DNA of 8,930 nt from NCBI GenBank assembly GCA_017998575.1, contig JAGOCV010000161.1, positions 1 to 8,930 on the forward strand. Direction: 5' to 3'. Each line of letters opens with the position of its first letter. The stretch's first letter is position 1. This DNA is from Burkholderiaceae bacterium. Its GTDB lineage: Bacteria > Pseudomonadota > Gammaproteobacteria > Burkholderiales > Burkholderiaceae. The notes beneath the pieces are model-generated. The model searched no databases. It was not told where the DNA came from and saw only the letters and a list, made by a program, of their open reading frames with translations. This document shows positions 1 to 6,539 of the stretch, piece after piece. The position numbers were made by a program, and so were the translations under genes.

Positions 1-3000
1 CTGCTGTCGTACTGCCCGCTGTACTTCGAGCGTGACGCGGCGGGCGACTTCCGCGCGCCGGACCAGTGGCGCGCGCAGGCCCTGGCCGTGGTGGGCACGC
101 ACGACCTGCCCACGCTGGCCGGCTGGTGGCAGGGCGAGGACATCGAGCTGGCCGCGCGCCTGTCGCGCGAGCCCGATGCCGCCGCCAGCACCGCCGCCCA
201 CGGCCGCCAGGTGATCGAACGCGCCCAGGCCCGCGCGCAACTGCTGCTGGCGCTGGAGCGAGAGGGCCTGCTGCCCGAAGGCACCAGCGTGCATCCCACC
301 TCCATGCCGGGCGCCGGCCCGCGCCTGGTGGAAGCGGTGCACGCCTTCCTCGCCCGCACGCCATGCCTGCTGCTGGGCGTGCAGATCGAGGATGTCACCG
401 GACAACTGCACGCCGTCAACGTGCCCGGCACGCTGGAGAGCCAGCATCCCAACTGGCGGCGCAAGCTGGGTATCGCCATCGACGACCTGGCCGTGGACGC
501 GCGCATGCTCGGCGTGGCGCGCGTGCTGGCGGGTCGCGCGGCCGCCGCAGCGCCGGGCGAGGCCGCGCCGCTGCCGGCCGCGGGCGAGGTGCCCGACATC
601 GCGGGTGCCGAGGTGCCCGCCAGCACCTACCGCGTGCAGCTGCATGCCGGCTTCGGCTTCGATGCCGCCGCGCGCGCCGTGCCCTACCTGGCCGCGCTGG
701 GCGTGAGCCATCTCTACGTCTCGCCCTGGCAGCGCGCGCGCGCAGGCAGCACGCACGGCTACGACGTGGTGGACCACGACGCGCTCAACCCCGAACTGGG
801 CGACGAGGCCGCCTTCGAGCGGCTGTGCCAGGCGCTGGCGGCCCACGGCATGCGGCAGATGCTGGACATCGTGCCCAACCACATGGGCGTGCTCGAAGCC
901 GACAACGCCTGGTGGCTCGACGTGCTGGAGCACGGCCCGGCCTCGCTGCAGGCCGAGACCTTCGACATCGACTGGAGCCCGTCCGATCCGCAGATGCAGG
1001 GCCGCGTGCTGCTGCCCGTGCTGGGCGACCACTACGGCCGCGTGCTCGAAGCGGGAGAGCTCAAGCTGGTGTTCGAGGCCGAAGAGGGCAGCTTCCACAT
1101 CGCCTACTGGAATCACCGCTTCCCCATCGACCCGCGCGACTACCCCGCGCTGCTGGGCCGCCTGCCGCTGCCGGCCGGGCTGCCCGAAGAAGAACACGCG
1201 CGCATCGAATCGGTGCTGCACGCGCTCGCGCAACTGCCGCCGCGCAGCGACACCTCGGCCGACGCCCGCGCCACGCGCGCACGCGATGCGCGGGTGCACA
1301 AGCGCACGCTGGCGCGCCGCGTGGCCGCGCAGCCGCTGCTGGCCGTGTGGATCGATGCCGCCGTGCAGTCGTACGGCGGCACGCCGGGGGAGGCCGCCAG
1401 CTTCGACGCGCTCGACGCGCTGATCGCGCGCCAGGCCTGGCGACTGGCGTACTGGCGCGTGGCGGGCGACGAGATCAACTACCGCCGCTTCTTCGACATC
1501 AACACGCTGGCCGCGCTGCGCACCGAGCGCGAGCCGGTGTTCGAAGCTACGCACCGCCGCGTGCTGCGCTGGCTGCAGGACGGCTGCGTGCACGCGCTGC
1601 GCATCGACCACCCCGACGGCCTGGCCGATCCGCGCGGCTACTTCGCGCGGCTGCAGGCGCGCCAGGCCCAGGCCTGCGAGCGCGCCGGCCTGCCGCGCCG
1701 CGCCCTCTACCTGGTGGTCGAGAAGATCCTGGCCGACCACGAAGACCTGCCGGCCGACTGGCCCGTGCATGGCGGCACCGGCTACCGCTTCTCCAATCTG
1801 GTCAACGGCCTCTTCGTGGATGCAACGGGCGAAGGGCAGCTCACGCGCGTCTATGCCGACTTCATCGGCGAGCGGCTGGACTTCGGCGACGTGCTCTACG
1901 ACGCCAAGCGCCTCATCATGGACGTGGCGCTGGCCAGTGACCTGCAGTGGCTGGCCGAGGCGCTCCTGCGCATCAGCCGCGCCGACCGCCGCACCTGCGA
2001 CTTCACGCGCGCCGGCCTGCGGCTGGCGCTGGCCGAGGTGGCGGCGGGGTTCCCGGTGTACCGCACCTACCTCACCGGCGACGGGCAGGCCAGCGAGACC
2101 GATCGCCGCTATCTCGACCAGGCGATCGCGCGCGCGCGCCGCCGTGGCGTGGCCGGCGACGTGAGCGTGCTGCAGCACCTGCGCCACGTGCTGCTGGCGC
2201 CACCGGGCGAGGACGCGGCGCACGAGCCGGGCTACGAGGCCGCGCGCCGTGCCTTCATCGCGCGCTGGCAGCAGTTCACCGCGCCCGTGATGGCCAAGGC
2301 CATGGAAGACACGGCGTTCTACCGCTACCACCGGCTGGTGTCGCTCAACGACGTGGGCGGCGATCCGCGCACCTTCGGCACGCCGCCCAAGGCTTTCCAT
2401 GCGGTGTGCGAGTCGCAGGCGGCCGAGCGGCCGAACTGGCTGCTGGGCAGCTCCACCCACGACAGCAAGCGCTCGGAAGACGTGCGCACGCGGCTGGACG
2501 TGCTGGCCGAAATGCCCGCCGAATGGGCCGCCGCCGTGCACGAATGGCGCACGCTGGCCGACGCCTTCGCCGGCAGCGTGGCCGGGCTGCGCGCGCCCAC
2601 GCGCAACGACGAATACCTGCTCTACCAGACGCTGGTGGGCGTGTGGCCGCTGGTGCCCACCGACGAGGCCGCCCGCCAGGACCTGCGCGAACGCGTGGGC
2701 GCCTACATGCTCAAGGCCATGCGCGAGGCCAAGCAGGAAACCAGCTGGATCAACCCCGACGACGCTTACGAGGCCGCGATGGCCGGCTTCATCGACGGCC
2801 TGTTCGCCAGCCGCGAATTCGTCGCCAGCCTGGAGGCCTTCGTCGCGCGCATCGCGCCGGCGGGGCTGGCCAACAGCCTGAATCTGGTGATGCTCAAGTT
2901 CATGGCGCCCGGCGTGCCCGACGTGTACCAGGGCTGCGAGGGCTGGAACTTCAGCCTCGTCGATCCGGACAACCGGCGGCCGGTGGACTTCGAGGGCGCG

Positions 3001-3570
3001 GCCGCGCGGCTGGCCGTCGTGCGCGGCCTCTATGGCCAGCGCGATGCGTCGGCGCTGGCCACGCCGGCCGTGCCCGCGCGCGGGGACTGGGAAGTCCTGC
3101 GCGCGCGGCCCGACGACGGCCGCCTCAAGCAACTCGTCACCTGGCGGCTGCTGCAACTGCGTGCCGCGCAGCCCGGCTTCTTCGCGCGCGCGGGCTACGC
3201 GCCGATCGCCGCGCGCGGATCGCGGGCCGAGCACGTGCTGGCCTTCGCGCGCACCGCGCCGGATGACACGCAGGACGGCAGCGCGTACTCGCGCTGCGTC
3301 GTCGCCGTGGCCAGTCGCCTGCCCTGGCGCCGCCTGGGGGGCGATGCCGCCGCCGAGGCGCTCTCGGGTAGCCGGGGTTGGGACGACACGACCCTGCAAT
3401 TGCCTGCGGCGCCGGGCGGCTGGCGCGAGCTCTTCACCGGCCGCGCGATCGCGGCTGCGGATGCCGCGCACGCGGTGGGCGAGCTGCTGCACGAGCTGCC
3501 GCTGGCCGTGCTGGTGCCCACGGCGTGGTGGCCGCACGATCCCTCTCCTGCTTCCAAGGTGATTCCCTGA
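1..3570 (+). CDS. treY: MalQ-TreY fusion (4-alpha-glucanotransferase / maltooligosyltrehalose synthase), 5' partial
   Basis: The frame is open from base 1 with no start in view, so the N-terminus lies upstream. Codons 1 to about 178 are the C-terminal end of a GH77 amylomaltase. They contain the THDLPTLAGWW motif (bases 97-129), which carries the third catalytic Asp, and the closing VPGT...PNWRRKL motif. An Ala/Pro-rich linker (about 538-609) leads into a complete TreY of about 986 residues. TreY is a GH13 enzyme that isomerises the reducing-end alpha-1,4 bond of maltodextrins to alpha-1,1, giving maltooligosyltrehalose in the cytoplasm. Its hallmarks are STYRVQLH near the domain start, LDIVPNHMG, the nucleophile Asp in RIDHPDGL (1606-1608), the acid/base Glu in LVVEKIL (1720-1722) and the third Asp in SSTHDSKRSEDVR (2461-2463). 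It ends overlapping glgA, so the two are probably one operon. The fusion is read directly from the uninterrupted frame. How much of MalQ lies upstream cannot be seen. Confidence 0.95.
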   Translation: MLSYCPLYFERDAAGDFRAPDQWRAQALAVVGTHDLPTLAGWWQGEDIELAARLSREPDAAASTAAHGRQVIERAQARAQLLLALEREGLLPEGTSVHPTSMPGAGPRLVEAVHAFLARTPCLLLGVQIEDVTGQLHAVNVPGTLESQHPNWRRKLGIAIDDLAVDARMLGVARVLAGRAAAAAPGEAAPLPAAGEVPDIAGAEVPASTYRVQLHAGFGFDAAARAVPYLAALGVSHLYVSPWQRARAGSTHGYDVVDHDALNPELGDEAAFERLCQALAAHGMRQMLDIVPNHMGVLEADNAWWLDVLEHGPASLQAETFDIDWSPSDPQMQGRVLLPVLGDHYGRVLEAGELKLVFEAEEGSFHIAYWNHRFPIDPRDYPALLGRLPLPAGLPEEEHARIESVLHALAQLPPRSDTSADARATRARDARVHKRTLARRVAAQPLLAVWIDAAVQSYGGTPGEAASFDALDALIARQAWRLAYWRVAGDEINYRRFFDINTLAALRTEREPVFEATHRRVLRWLQDGCVHALRIDHPDGLADPRGYFARLQARQAQACERAGLPRRALYLVVEKILADHEDLPADWPVHGGTGYRFSNLVNGLFVDATGEGQLTRVYADFIGERLDFGDVLYDAKRLIMDVALASDLQWLAEALLRISRADRRTCDFTRAGLRLALAEVAAGFPVYRTYLTGDGQASETDRRYLDQAIARARRRGVAGDVSVLQHLRHVLLAPPGEDAAHEPGYEAARRAFIARWQQFTAPVMAKAMEDTAFYRYHRLVSLNDVGGDPRTFGTPPKAFHAVCESQAAERPNWLLGSSTHDSKRSEDVRTRLDVLAEMPAEWAAAVHEWRTLADAFAGSVAGLRAPTRNDEYLLYQTLVGVWPLVPTDEAARQDLRERVGAYMLKAMREAKQETSWINPDDAYEAAMAGFIDGLFASREFVASLEAFVARIAPAGLANSLNLVMLKFMAPGVPDVYQGCEGWNFSLVDPDNRRPVDFEGAAARLAVVRGLYGQRDASALATPAVPARGDWEVLRARPDDGRLKQLVTWRLLQLRAAQPGFFARAGYAPIAARGSRAEHVLAFARTAPDDTQDGSAYSRCVVAVASRLPWRRLGGDAAAEALSGSRGWDDTTLQLPAAPGGWRELFTGRAIAAADAAHAVGELLHELPLAVLVPTAWWPHDPSPASKVIP
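3556..3569 (+). promoter_or_regulatory. Ribosome binding site and CTG start of glgA
   Basis: AAGGTGA at 3556-3562 matches the anti-Shine-Dalgarno complement. Four bases later comes CTG (3567-3569), followed by codons for NILFATSECAP, exactly where GlgA proteins begin. The CTG shares bases with the upstream TGA stop (3568-3570), an arrangement like the common ATGA coupling. There is no ATG, GTG or TTG at the family start position. The nearest in-frame alternatives, GTG at 3525 and 3528, would add 13-14 non-conserved residues and lack this spacing. Confidence 0.65.
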
Positions 3571-5027
3571 ACATCCTCTTCGCCACTTCCGAATGCGCGC
3601 CCTGGGTCAAGACCGGCGGACTGGGCGACGTGAGCGCCGCGCTGCCGCAGGCGCTGGCCGGGCTGGGCCACGACGTGCGCGTGCTGATGCCGGCGTATGG
3701 CGCGCTGGGCACGCTCAAGTCGCAGGCACGCGAATGGACCGACTGGCCCGCCGATGGCGCCTGGCCCGCGGCGCGGCTGGGCCGCGTCGTGCGGCGCGGG
3801 CAGTTCGACCTGTGGCTGCTCGACTGCCCTGAACTCTTCGCCGACCCGGGTGGGCCTTATCAGGACACGGCCGGCCGTGACCACACGCACAACGCGCGCC
3901 GCTTCGCCTTCCTGGCGCGCGTGGCCGCGCAGCTCGCTGCCGGTGTCGTGCCGGCCATCGCCCAGGCCTGGCGGCCCGACGTCCTGCACTGCAACGACTG
4001 GCCGACCGCGCTGGCTCCCGCCTGGCTGGCGGCGCTGCGTGCCCAGGCGCGCATCCCCACGGTCGTCACCATCCACAACCTGGCCTACCAGGGCCTGTTC
4101 CCGATGGAGGTGGTGGACACGCTGGCCCTGCCGCCGTCATGGGGCACCGTGGAAGGCGCCGAGTTCTGGGGCCAGCTGTCGTACCTGAAGGCGGGCCTCG
4201 TGCATGCCGATGCCATCACCACCGTGAGCCCCACGTACGCGCGCGAGATCCGCACCGAGGCGTTCGGCTGCGGCCTCGACGGCCTGCTGCGCGCGCGCGA
4301 GGCCGACCTGTCGGGCATCCTCAACGGCATCGATGCCGCGCAATGGGATCCCGCCACCGACACCCTCATCGCCCAGCGCTACGACGCCGAAGGCTGGCGC
4401 GCCGGCAAGCTGGCCAACCGCCGCGCGCTGCGCCAGGCCATGGGCCTGCCGGGCCAGCGGCGCGGCCTGCTGTTCGGCGTGGTGAGCCGGCTGGCCAGCC
4501 AGAAGGGCATCGATCTCATCGTGGACAGCCTGCCCTGGCTCATCGCCAACGACTGCCAGCTGGCCGTGCTGGGCAGCGGCGACGCGGTGCTGCAGCAGCG
4601 CCTGCAGGCCGCCGCCGCCGCGCATTCCGCGCACGTTGCCGTGCGCATCGGCTTCGACGAGACGCTGGCGCACCTGATCGAGGCCGGCGCCGATGCCTTC
4701 CTCATGCCTTCGCGCTACGAGCCCTGCGGCCTCAACCAGATGTACAGCCAGCGCTATGGCACGCCGCCGGTGGTGCATGGCACGGGCGGGCTGGCCGATT
4801 CGGTGGACGACTTCGTGGCGGCCGGCCCCGACGCCGCCACAGGGTTCGTCATGCCCGAGGCCAGCGTGCCCGCGCTGCAGGCGGCGATGGCGCAGGCGCT
4901 GCTGGTGGCGAAGCAGCCAGCCGTGTGGGAGGCCATGTGCCGCCGCGGCATGGCGCGCGAGTTCGGCTGGGATGCGAGCGCGCGCGCGTACGTGCAGCTC
5001 TACGAGAGGCTGCGGCACCGACGCTAG
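3567..5027 (+). CDS. glgA: Glycogen synthase GlgA (ADP-glucose type)
   Basis: A GT5 enzyme that transfers glucose from ADP-glucose to the non-reducing end of alpha-1,4-glucan in the cytoplasm. At 486 residues it is of normal bacterial length. The N-terminal Rossmann half carries KTGGLGDV with Lys15 (nucleotide-sugar binding). It also carries HCNDW at 141-145, where E. coli GlgA has HAHDW; the NDW form also occurs in plant starch synthases. The C-terminal half has SRLASQKG (Arg308, Lys313) and SRYEPCGLNQ (Glu385, Cys387), followed by the GTGGLADSV loop. The start is the CTG at 3567, chosen from family alignment and the ribosome binding site. An in-frame ATG at 3378 lies deep inside treY and is rejected. 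It overlaps the MalQ-TreY frame by four bases, so expression is probably translationally coupled. GlgA makes the glucan that TreY and MalQ remodel. The family is certain; only the start is in doubt. Confidence 0.95.
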   Translation: MNILFATSECAPWVKTGGLGDVSAALPQALAGLGHDVRVLMPAYGALGTLKSQAREWTDWPADGAWPAARLGRVVRRGQFDLWLLDCPELFADPGGPYQDTAGRDHTHNARRFAFLARVAAQLAAGVVPAIAQAWRPDVLHCNDWPTALAPAWLAALRAQARIPTVVTIHNLAYQGLFPMEVVDTLALPPSWGTVEGAEFWGQLSYLKAGLVHADAITTVSPTYAREIRTEAFGCGLDGLLRAREADLSGILNGIDAAQWDPATDTLIAQRYDAEGWRAGKLANRRALRQAMGLPGQRRGLLFGVVSRLASQKGIDLIVDSLPWLIANDCQLAVLGSGDAVLQQRLQAAAAAHSAHVAVRIGFDETLAHLIEAGADAFLMPSRYEPCGLNQMYSQRYGTPPVVHGTGGLADSVDDFVAAGPDAATGFVMPEASVPALQAAMAQALLVAKQPAVWEAMCRRGMAREFGWDASARAYVQLYERLRHRR

Positions 5028-5028
5028 T

Positions 5029-5055
5029 GGCGCGGTGGCCGCGTCACCGTGCGCC
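5029..5055 (+). terminator. GC-rich hairpin after glgA, possible weak terminator
   Basis: GGCGC-GGTG (5029-5037) can pair with CACC (5045-5048) and GCGCC (5051-5055), giving nine base pairs with a two-base bulge and a seven-base loop. It starts two bases after the glgA stop, where the carbohydrate operon should end. There is no T-run after it, so it is not a canonical intrinsic terminator and may only protect the 3' end or pause transcription. Confidence 0.3.
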
Positions 5056-5060
5056 TGCCG

Positions 5061-5093
5061 GAAACGCGAATGCGTTCTCATAAAATCCGCCGG
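5061..5093 (+). promoter_or_regulatory. Candidate promoter/operator of the Fur-family gene
   Basis: TAAAAT at 5081-5086 is the only AT-rich hexamer in the 97-base gap and a fair -10 match; it would start transcription near 5093. No good -35 is visible. Just upstream, AACGC (5063-5067) and GCGTT (5072-5076) form a dyad around GAAT, a possible operator for autoregulation. It does not resemble a canonical Zur or Fur box, so the operator reading is speculative. Confidence 0.35.
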
Positions 5094-5124
5094 TCGCCTT
5101 CACGGCTCCAGCTCTTTCGTCACC

Positions 5125-5562
5125 ATGGAACGTTCCACCCGCCAACGCACCGCGATCCAGAGCGTTCTGGAGGGCGCCGGCCGGCCGCTGTCCCCGCAGG
5201 AAATCCTCGAAGCCGCGCAGGCGGACGTGCCGGCGCTGGGCATGGCGACGGTGTACCGCCAGCTCAAGGCGATGCAGGAGGAAGAGCTGCTGGTGGTGGT
5301 GGACCTGCCGGGCGAGAACGCGCGCTACGAGCTGGCGGGGCTGCACCATCACCATCACTTCCAGTGTCACGATTGCGGTCGCGCGTTCGACATTCCGGGG
5401 TGCCCCGGCAACCTGGCGAAGCTGGCGCCCGAGGGGTTCTCGGTGGACAGCCACGAGCTCACGCTCTACGGGCAGTGCGCGGATTGCGGGAAGACACCGG
5501 CGGGCCGGCGCAAGGGCGCGGTGAAGGCGGCTGGGGGCAAGGCGGTTGCGCATCGGCATTGA
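5125..5562 (+). CDS. Fur-family metal-responsive regulator, probable Zur
   Basis: The 145-residue protein has the usual length and order of the Fur family. An N-terminal winged helix has the recognition stretch MATVYRQL at about 40-47. A C-terminal metal-binding dimerisation domain has a five-His run at 74-78 followed directly by CHDC (Cys81, Cys84), then Cys93, His110 and the second pair CADC (Cys118, Cys121). The two CxxC pairs are the family's structural zinc site. The protein represses DNA targets when loaded with metal. Zinc is inferred as the effector from the adjacent zinc-type operon and from the run FDIPGCPG after the first CxxC, which differs from the iron-Fur pattern. The basic tail ends in HRH. 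The start is the ATG that gives a family-sized N-terminus; no clear Shine-Dalgarno precedes it. The family is secure. Zur rather than Fur or another subtype is an inference. Confidence 0.9.
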   Translation: MERSTRQRTAIQSVLEGAGRPLSPQEILEAAQADVPALGMATVYRQLKAMQEEELLVVVDLPGENARYELAGLHHHHHFQCHDCGRAFDIPGCPGNLAKLAPEGFSVDSHELTLYGQCADCGKTPAGRRKGAVKAAGGKAVAHRH

Positions 5563-5597
5563 TTTTTCGGCGATGCGCTGACGTTGGTGGCGCATCG
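5548..5597. other. Three alternating 8-mers forming competing hairpins
   Basis: GCGCATCG (5548-5555), CGATGCGC (5571-5578) and GCGCATCG again (5590-5597) overlap and follow the regulator's stop codon. The middle copy can pair with either neighbour, with loops of 15 or 11 bases. A run of five T (5563-5567) lies in the first loop, not after a stem, so this is not a standard terminator. The function is unknown and it may be chance. Confidence 0.3.
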
Positions 5598-5608
5598 GTC
5601 GGGATCAC

Positions 5609-5686
5609 GGGGTGGCTGCCTCCGCTCGTGTCCCCCGGATCGGCTGCGCCGATCCTCCTCCTTGACCTCGCTGCGACAGCCACCCC
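5609..5686 (+). repeat. Palindromic repeat unit, left copy
   Basis: The unit is bounded by a perfect 10-base inverted repeat, GGGGTGGCTG (5609-5618) and CAGCCACCCC (5677-5686). At its centre is a second palindrome, eight-base arms at 5637-5644 and 5648-5655 around TGC. Between these lie two conserved blocks that reappear inverted in the right copy. The layout resembles REP/BIME-type extragenic repeats. Its mobility or copy number cannot be judged from one window. Confidence 0.7.
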
Positions 5687-5776
5687 ATGCTCCCGACGGG
5701 CGCGCCATGCGACGGTTGCCGAATACCCCTGCGCATGACCAACGCTTTCGATCGCAGCGGCAGTGGTGCCTTGCAA

Positions 5777-5819
5777 AGCGAGGTCAAGGAGGAGGCCGAA
5801 GGCCGGGGGACACGAGCGG
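5777..5819 (-). repeat. Palindromic repeat unit, right copy in inverse orientation
   Basis: Bases 5777-5795 are the exact reverse complement of 5654-5672 (19 of 19), and 5803-5819 of 5622-5638 (17 of 17). The central palindrome between the blocks differs: GGCC-GAA-GGCC (5794-5804) replaces the longer stem of the left copy. The terminal 10-base inverted repeat of the left copy is not conserved here. A further 8-base match, 5669-5676 against 5752-5759, lies just inside the pair. Confidence 0.8.
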
Positions 5820-5871
5820 CGCAAGGCTCCGCTGGCGATGCGATGGGGCGCGATGGTCGTGTGTCATGAGG

Positions 5872-5902
5872 CCATGCCCCCGATGCAGCCATGGGGTCAT
5901 GG
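5872..5902. other. Hairpin upstream of the zrgA promoter
   Basis: CCATG-c-CCCC (5872-5881) pairs with GGGG-t-CATGG (5893-5902): nine base pairs with one internal mismatch and an 11-base loop. GTGTGT (5859-5864) and ACACAC (5913-5918) could extend it as an outer stem. It could insulate zrgA from upstream transcription or bind a regulator. There is no T-run. Confidence 0.3.
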
Positions 5903-5922
5903 AACGCCTGTCACACACCATC

Positions 5923-5947
5923 GGTGATAATGATTCTGTGAAATCAC
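5923..5947 (+). promoter_or_regulatory. Fur-box-like operator overlapping a -10 element and the zrgA start
   Basis: GATAATGAT at 5926-5934 equals the first nine bases of the classical Fur-box consensus, with about 11 of 19 matches over 5926-5944. GATAAT (5926-5931) is also a near-consensus -10 hexamer. A start of transcription seven bases on would fall at 5938, the first base of the GTG start codon. GTGAT (5924-5928) and ATCAC (5943-5947) form a short dyad across it. No clear -35 is visible. Metal-dependent repression by a Fur-family protein is the inference. Confidence 0.5.
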
Positions 5948-6537
5948 TAGCAAACATCCTTCCGCTGACGGCGCTGGCCATCACCGCACTCGCCGCATCC
6001 GCTGGCCAGGCCCATGACCACGGCAAGGGCGCCGCGCAGCACGCCCACACGCACGGCGTCGTGGCGCTCGACGTCGCGGTCGATGCGCAGACCATCACGC
6101 TGCAGCTGGAGGCACCGCTGGAAAGCCTGGTCGGCTTCGAGCGTGCGCCGCGCACGGCGGCCGAACGGCAGCGCGTCGATGCCGCCGTGGCGCAGCTTCG
6201 CGCGGGAGACCGGCTGTTCCGGCTCGACCCCGCCGCGCGCTGCGCGCTCAAGGACGTCGCCCTGCATTCGCCCACGATCGGACTCGGCAAGGACGGCAAG
6301 GACGACGACCACGGCAACGGCGGGAAGCACCACGACCACGGCGACGACAGCCACGCCGATCTCGAAGCCACCTACGCCTTCGCCTGCGAAGCGGCGGCGC
6401 AGGCCCGCTTCGTCGAACTGCCGCTGTTCGATGCTTTCCAGCGCATCCGCATGGTGAACGGCCAGGTGGCCGCGCCGCAGGGCCAGTTCAAGCGCACCCT
6501 GGGCCGCACCGACCGCCGCCTGGGCTGGGGCCGCTGA
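5938..6537 (+). CDS. zrgA: Periplasmic His-rich zinc-binding protein, ZrgA/DUF2796 family
   Basis: A 199-residue exported protein. From the GTG start, residues 1-25 form a classical Sec signal: Lys2, a hydrophobic core of about residues 4-20, and probable cleavage after AGQA. The mature protein begins at once with a metal-ligand cluster at 26-39 (HDHG...HAHTH). It continues with the VVALDVAVD...LQLEAPLESLVGFERAP segment typical of DUF2796. A second His/Asp cluster lies at 124-139 (DDHG...KHHDHGDDSH). Cys102 and Cys150 may form a disulfide. The Vibrio homologue, ZrgA, belongs to a zinc-regulated uptake system. The likely role here is zinc capture in the periplasm for the ABC transporter encoded two bases downstream. 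GTG at 5938 was chosen because it gives a clean signal peptide; an in-frame ATG at 5899 would add 13 residues before it. No Shine-Dalgarno precedes the GTG. Confidence 0.85.
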   Translation: MKSLANILPLTALAITALAASAGQAHDHGKGAAQHAHTHGVVALDVAVDAQTITLQLEAPLESLVGFERAPRTAAERQRVDAAVAQLRAGDRLFRLDPAARCALKDVALHSPTIGLGKDGKDDDHGNGGKHHDHGDDSHADLEATYAFACEAAAQARFVELPLFDAFQRIRMVNGQVAAPQGQFKRTLGRTDRRLGWGR

Positions 6538-6539
6538 AC

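Larger units (their letters stand above)
5563..5937. other. 375-base intergenic region between the regulator and zrgA
   Basis: No credible gene lies here. Open frames that cross it show no family resemblance. From left to right it holds the second half of the competing 8-mer hairpins, the two inverted repeat units (5609-5686 and 5777-5819), an AT-neutral tail, a hairpin at 5872-5902, and the promoter/operator-like site that ends at the zrgA start. Confidence 0.8.

Noticed and set aside
66..1940. Long plus-strand open frame inside the MalQ-TreY gene
   Set aside because: It is rich in Arg, Ala and Gly with no family motif, and the overlapping frame encodes clear MalQ and TreY motifs. It is a by-product of high GC.
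3378..3566. In-frame extension of glgA to an upstream ATG
   Set aside because: It would overlap treY by nearly 200 bases and add a low-complexity Arg/Ala segment absent from GlgA proteins.
3195..5081. Minus-strand open frames opposite treY/glgA (3195-4076 and 4137-5081)
   Set aside because: They have no recognisable domain and lie opposite well-conserved GlgA motifs; they are expected shadows in this base composition.
4693..5124. In-frame extension upstream of the Fur-family start
   Set aside because: The extension runs inside glgA in another frame with random composition. The ATG at 5125 gives a family-sized protein.
5343..5360. CACCATCACCATCAC coding five His, which might suggest an artificial tag
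   Set aside because: It lies inside the metal-binding domain where Fur-family proteins naturally carry His-rich stretches before the first CxxC.
5563..5567. T-run after the regulator as part of an intrinsic terminator
   Set aside because: No stable stem precedes the T-run on the plus strand, and on the minus strand it becomes an A-run after the stem.
5609..5819. CRISPR array or insertion sequence ends
   Set aside because: There are only two copies, inverted rather than direct, with no regular spacers, no transposase frame between them and no visible target duplication.
5584..5937. N-terminal extension of zrgA through the repeat region
   Set aside because: The added residues are translations of the inverted repeats, and they would bury the signal peptide.
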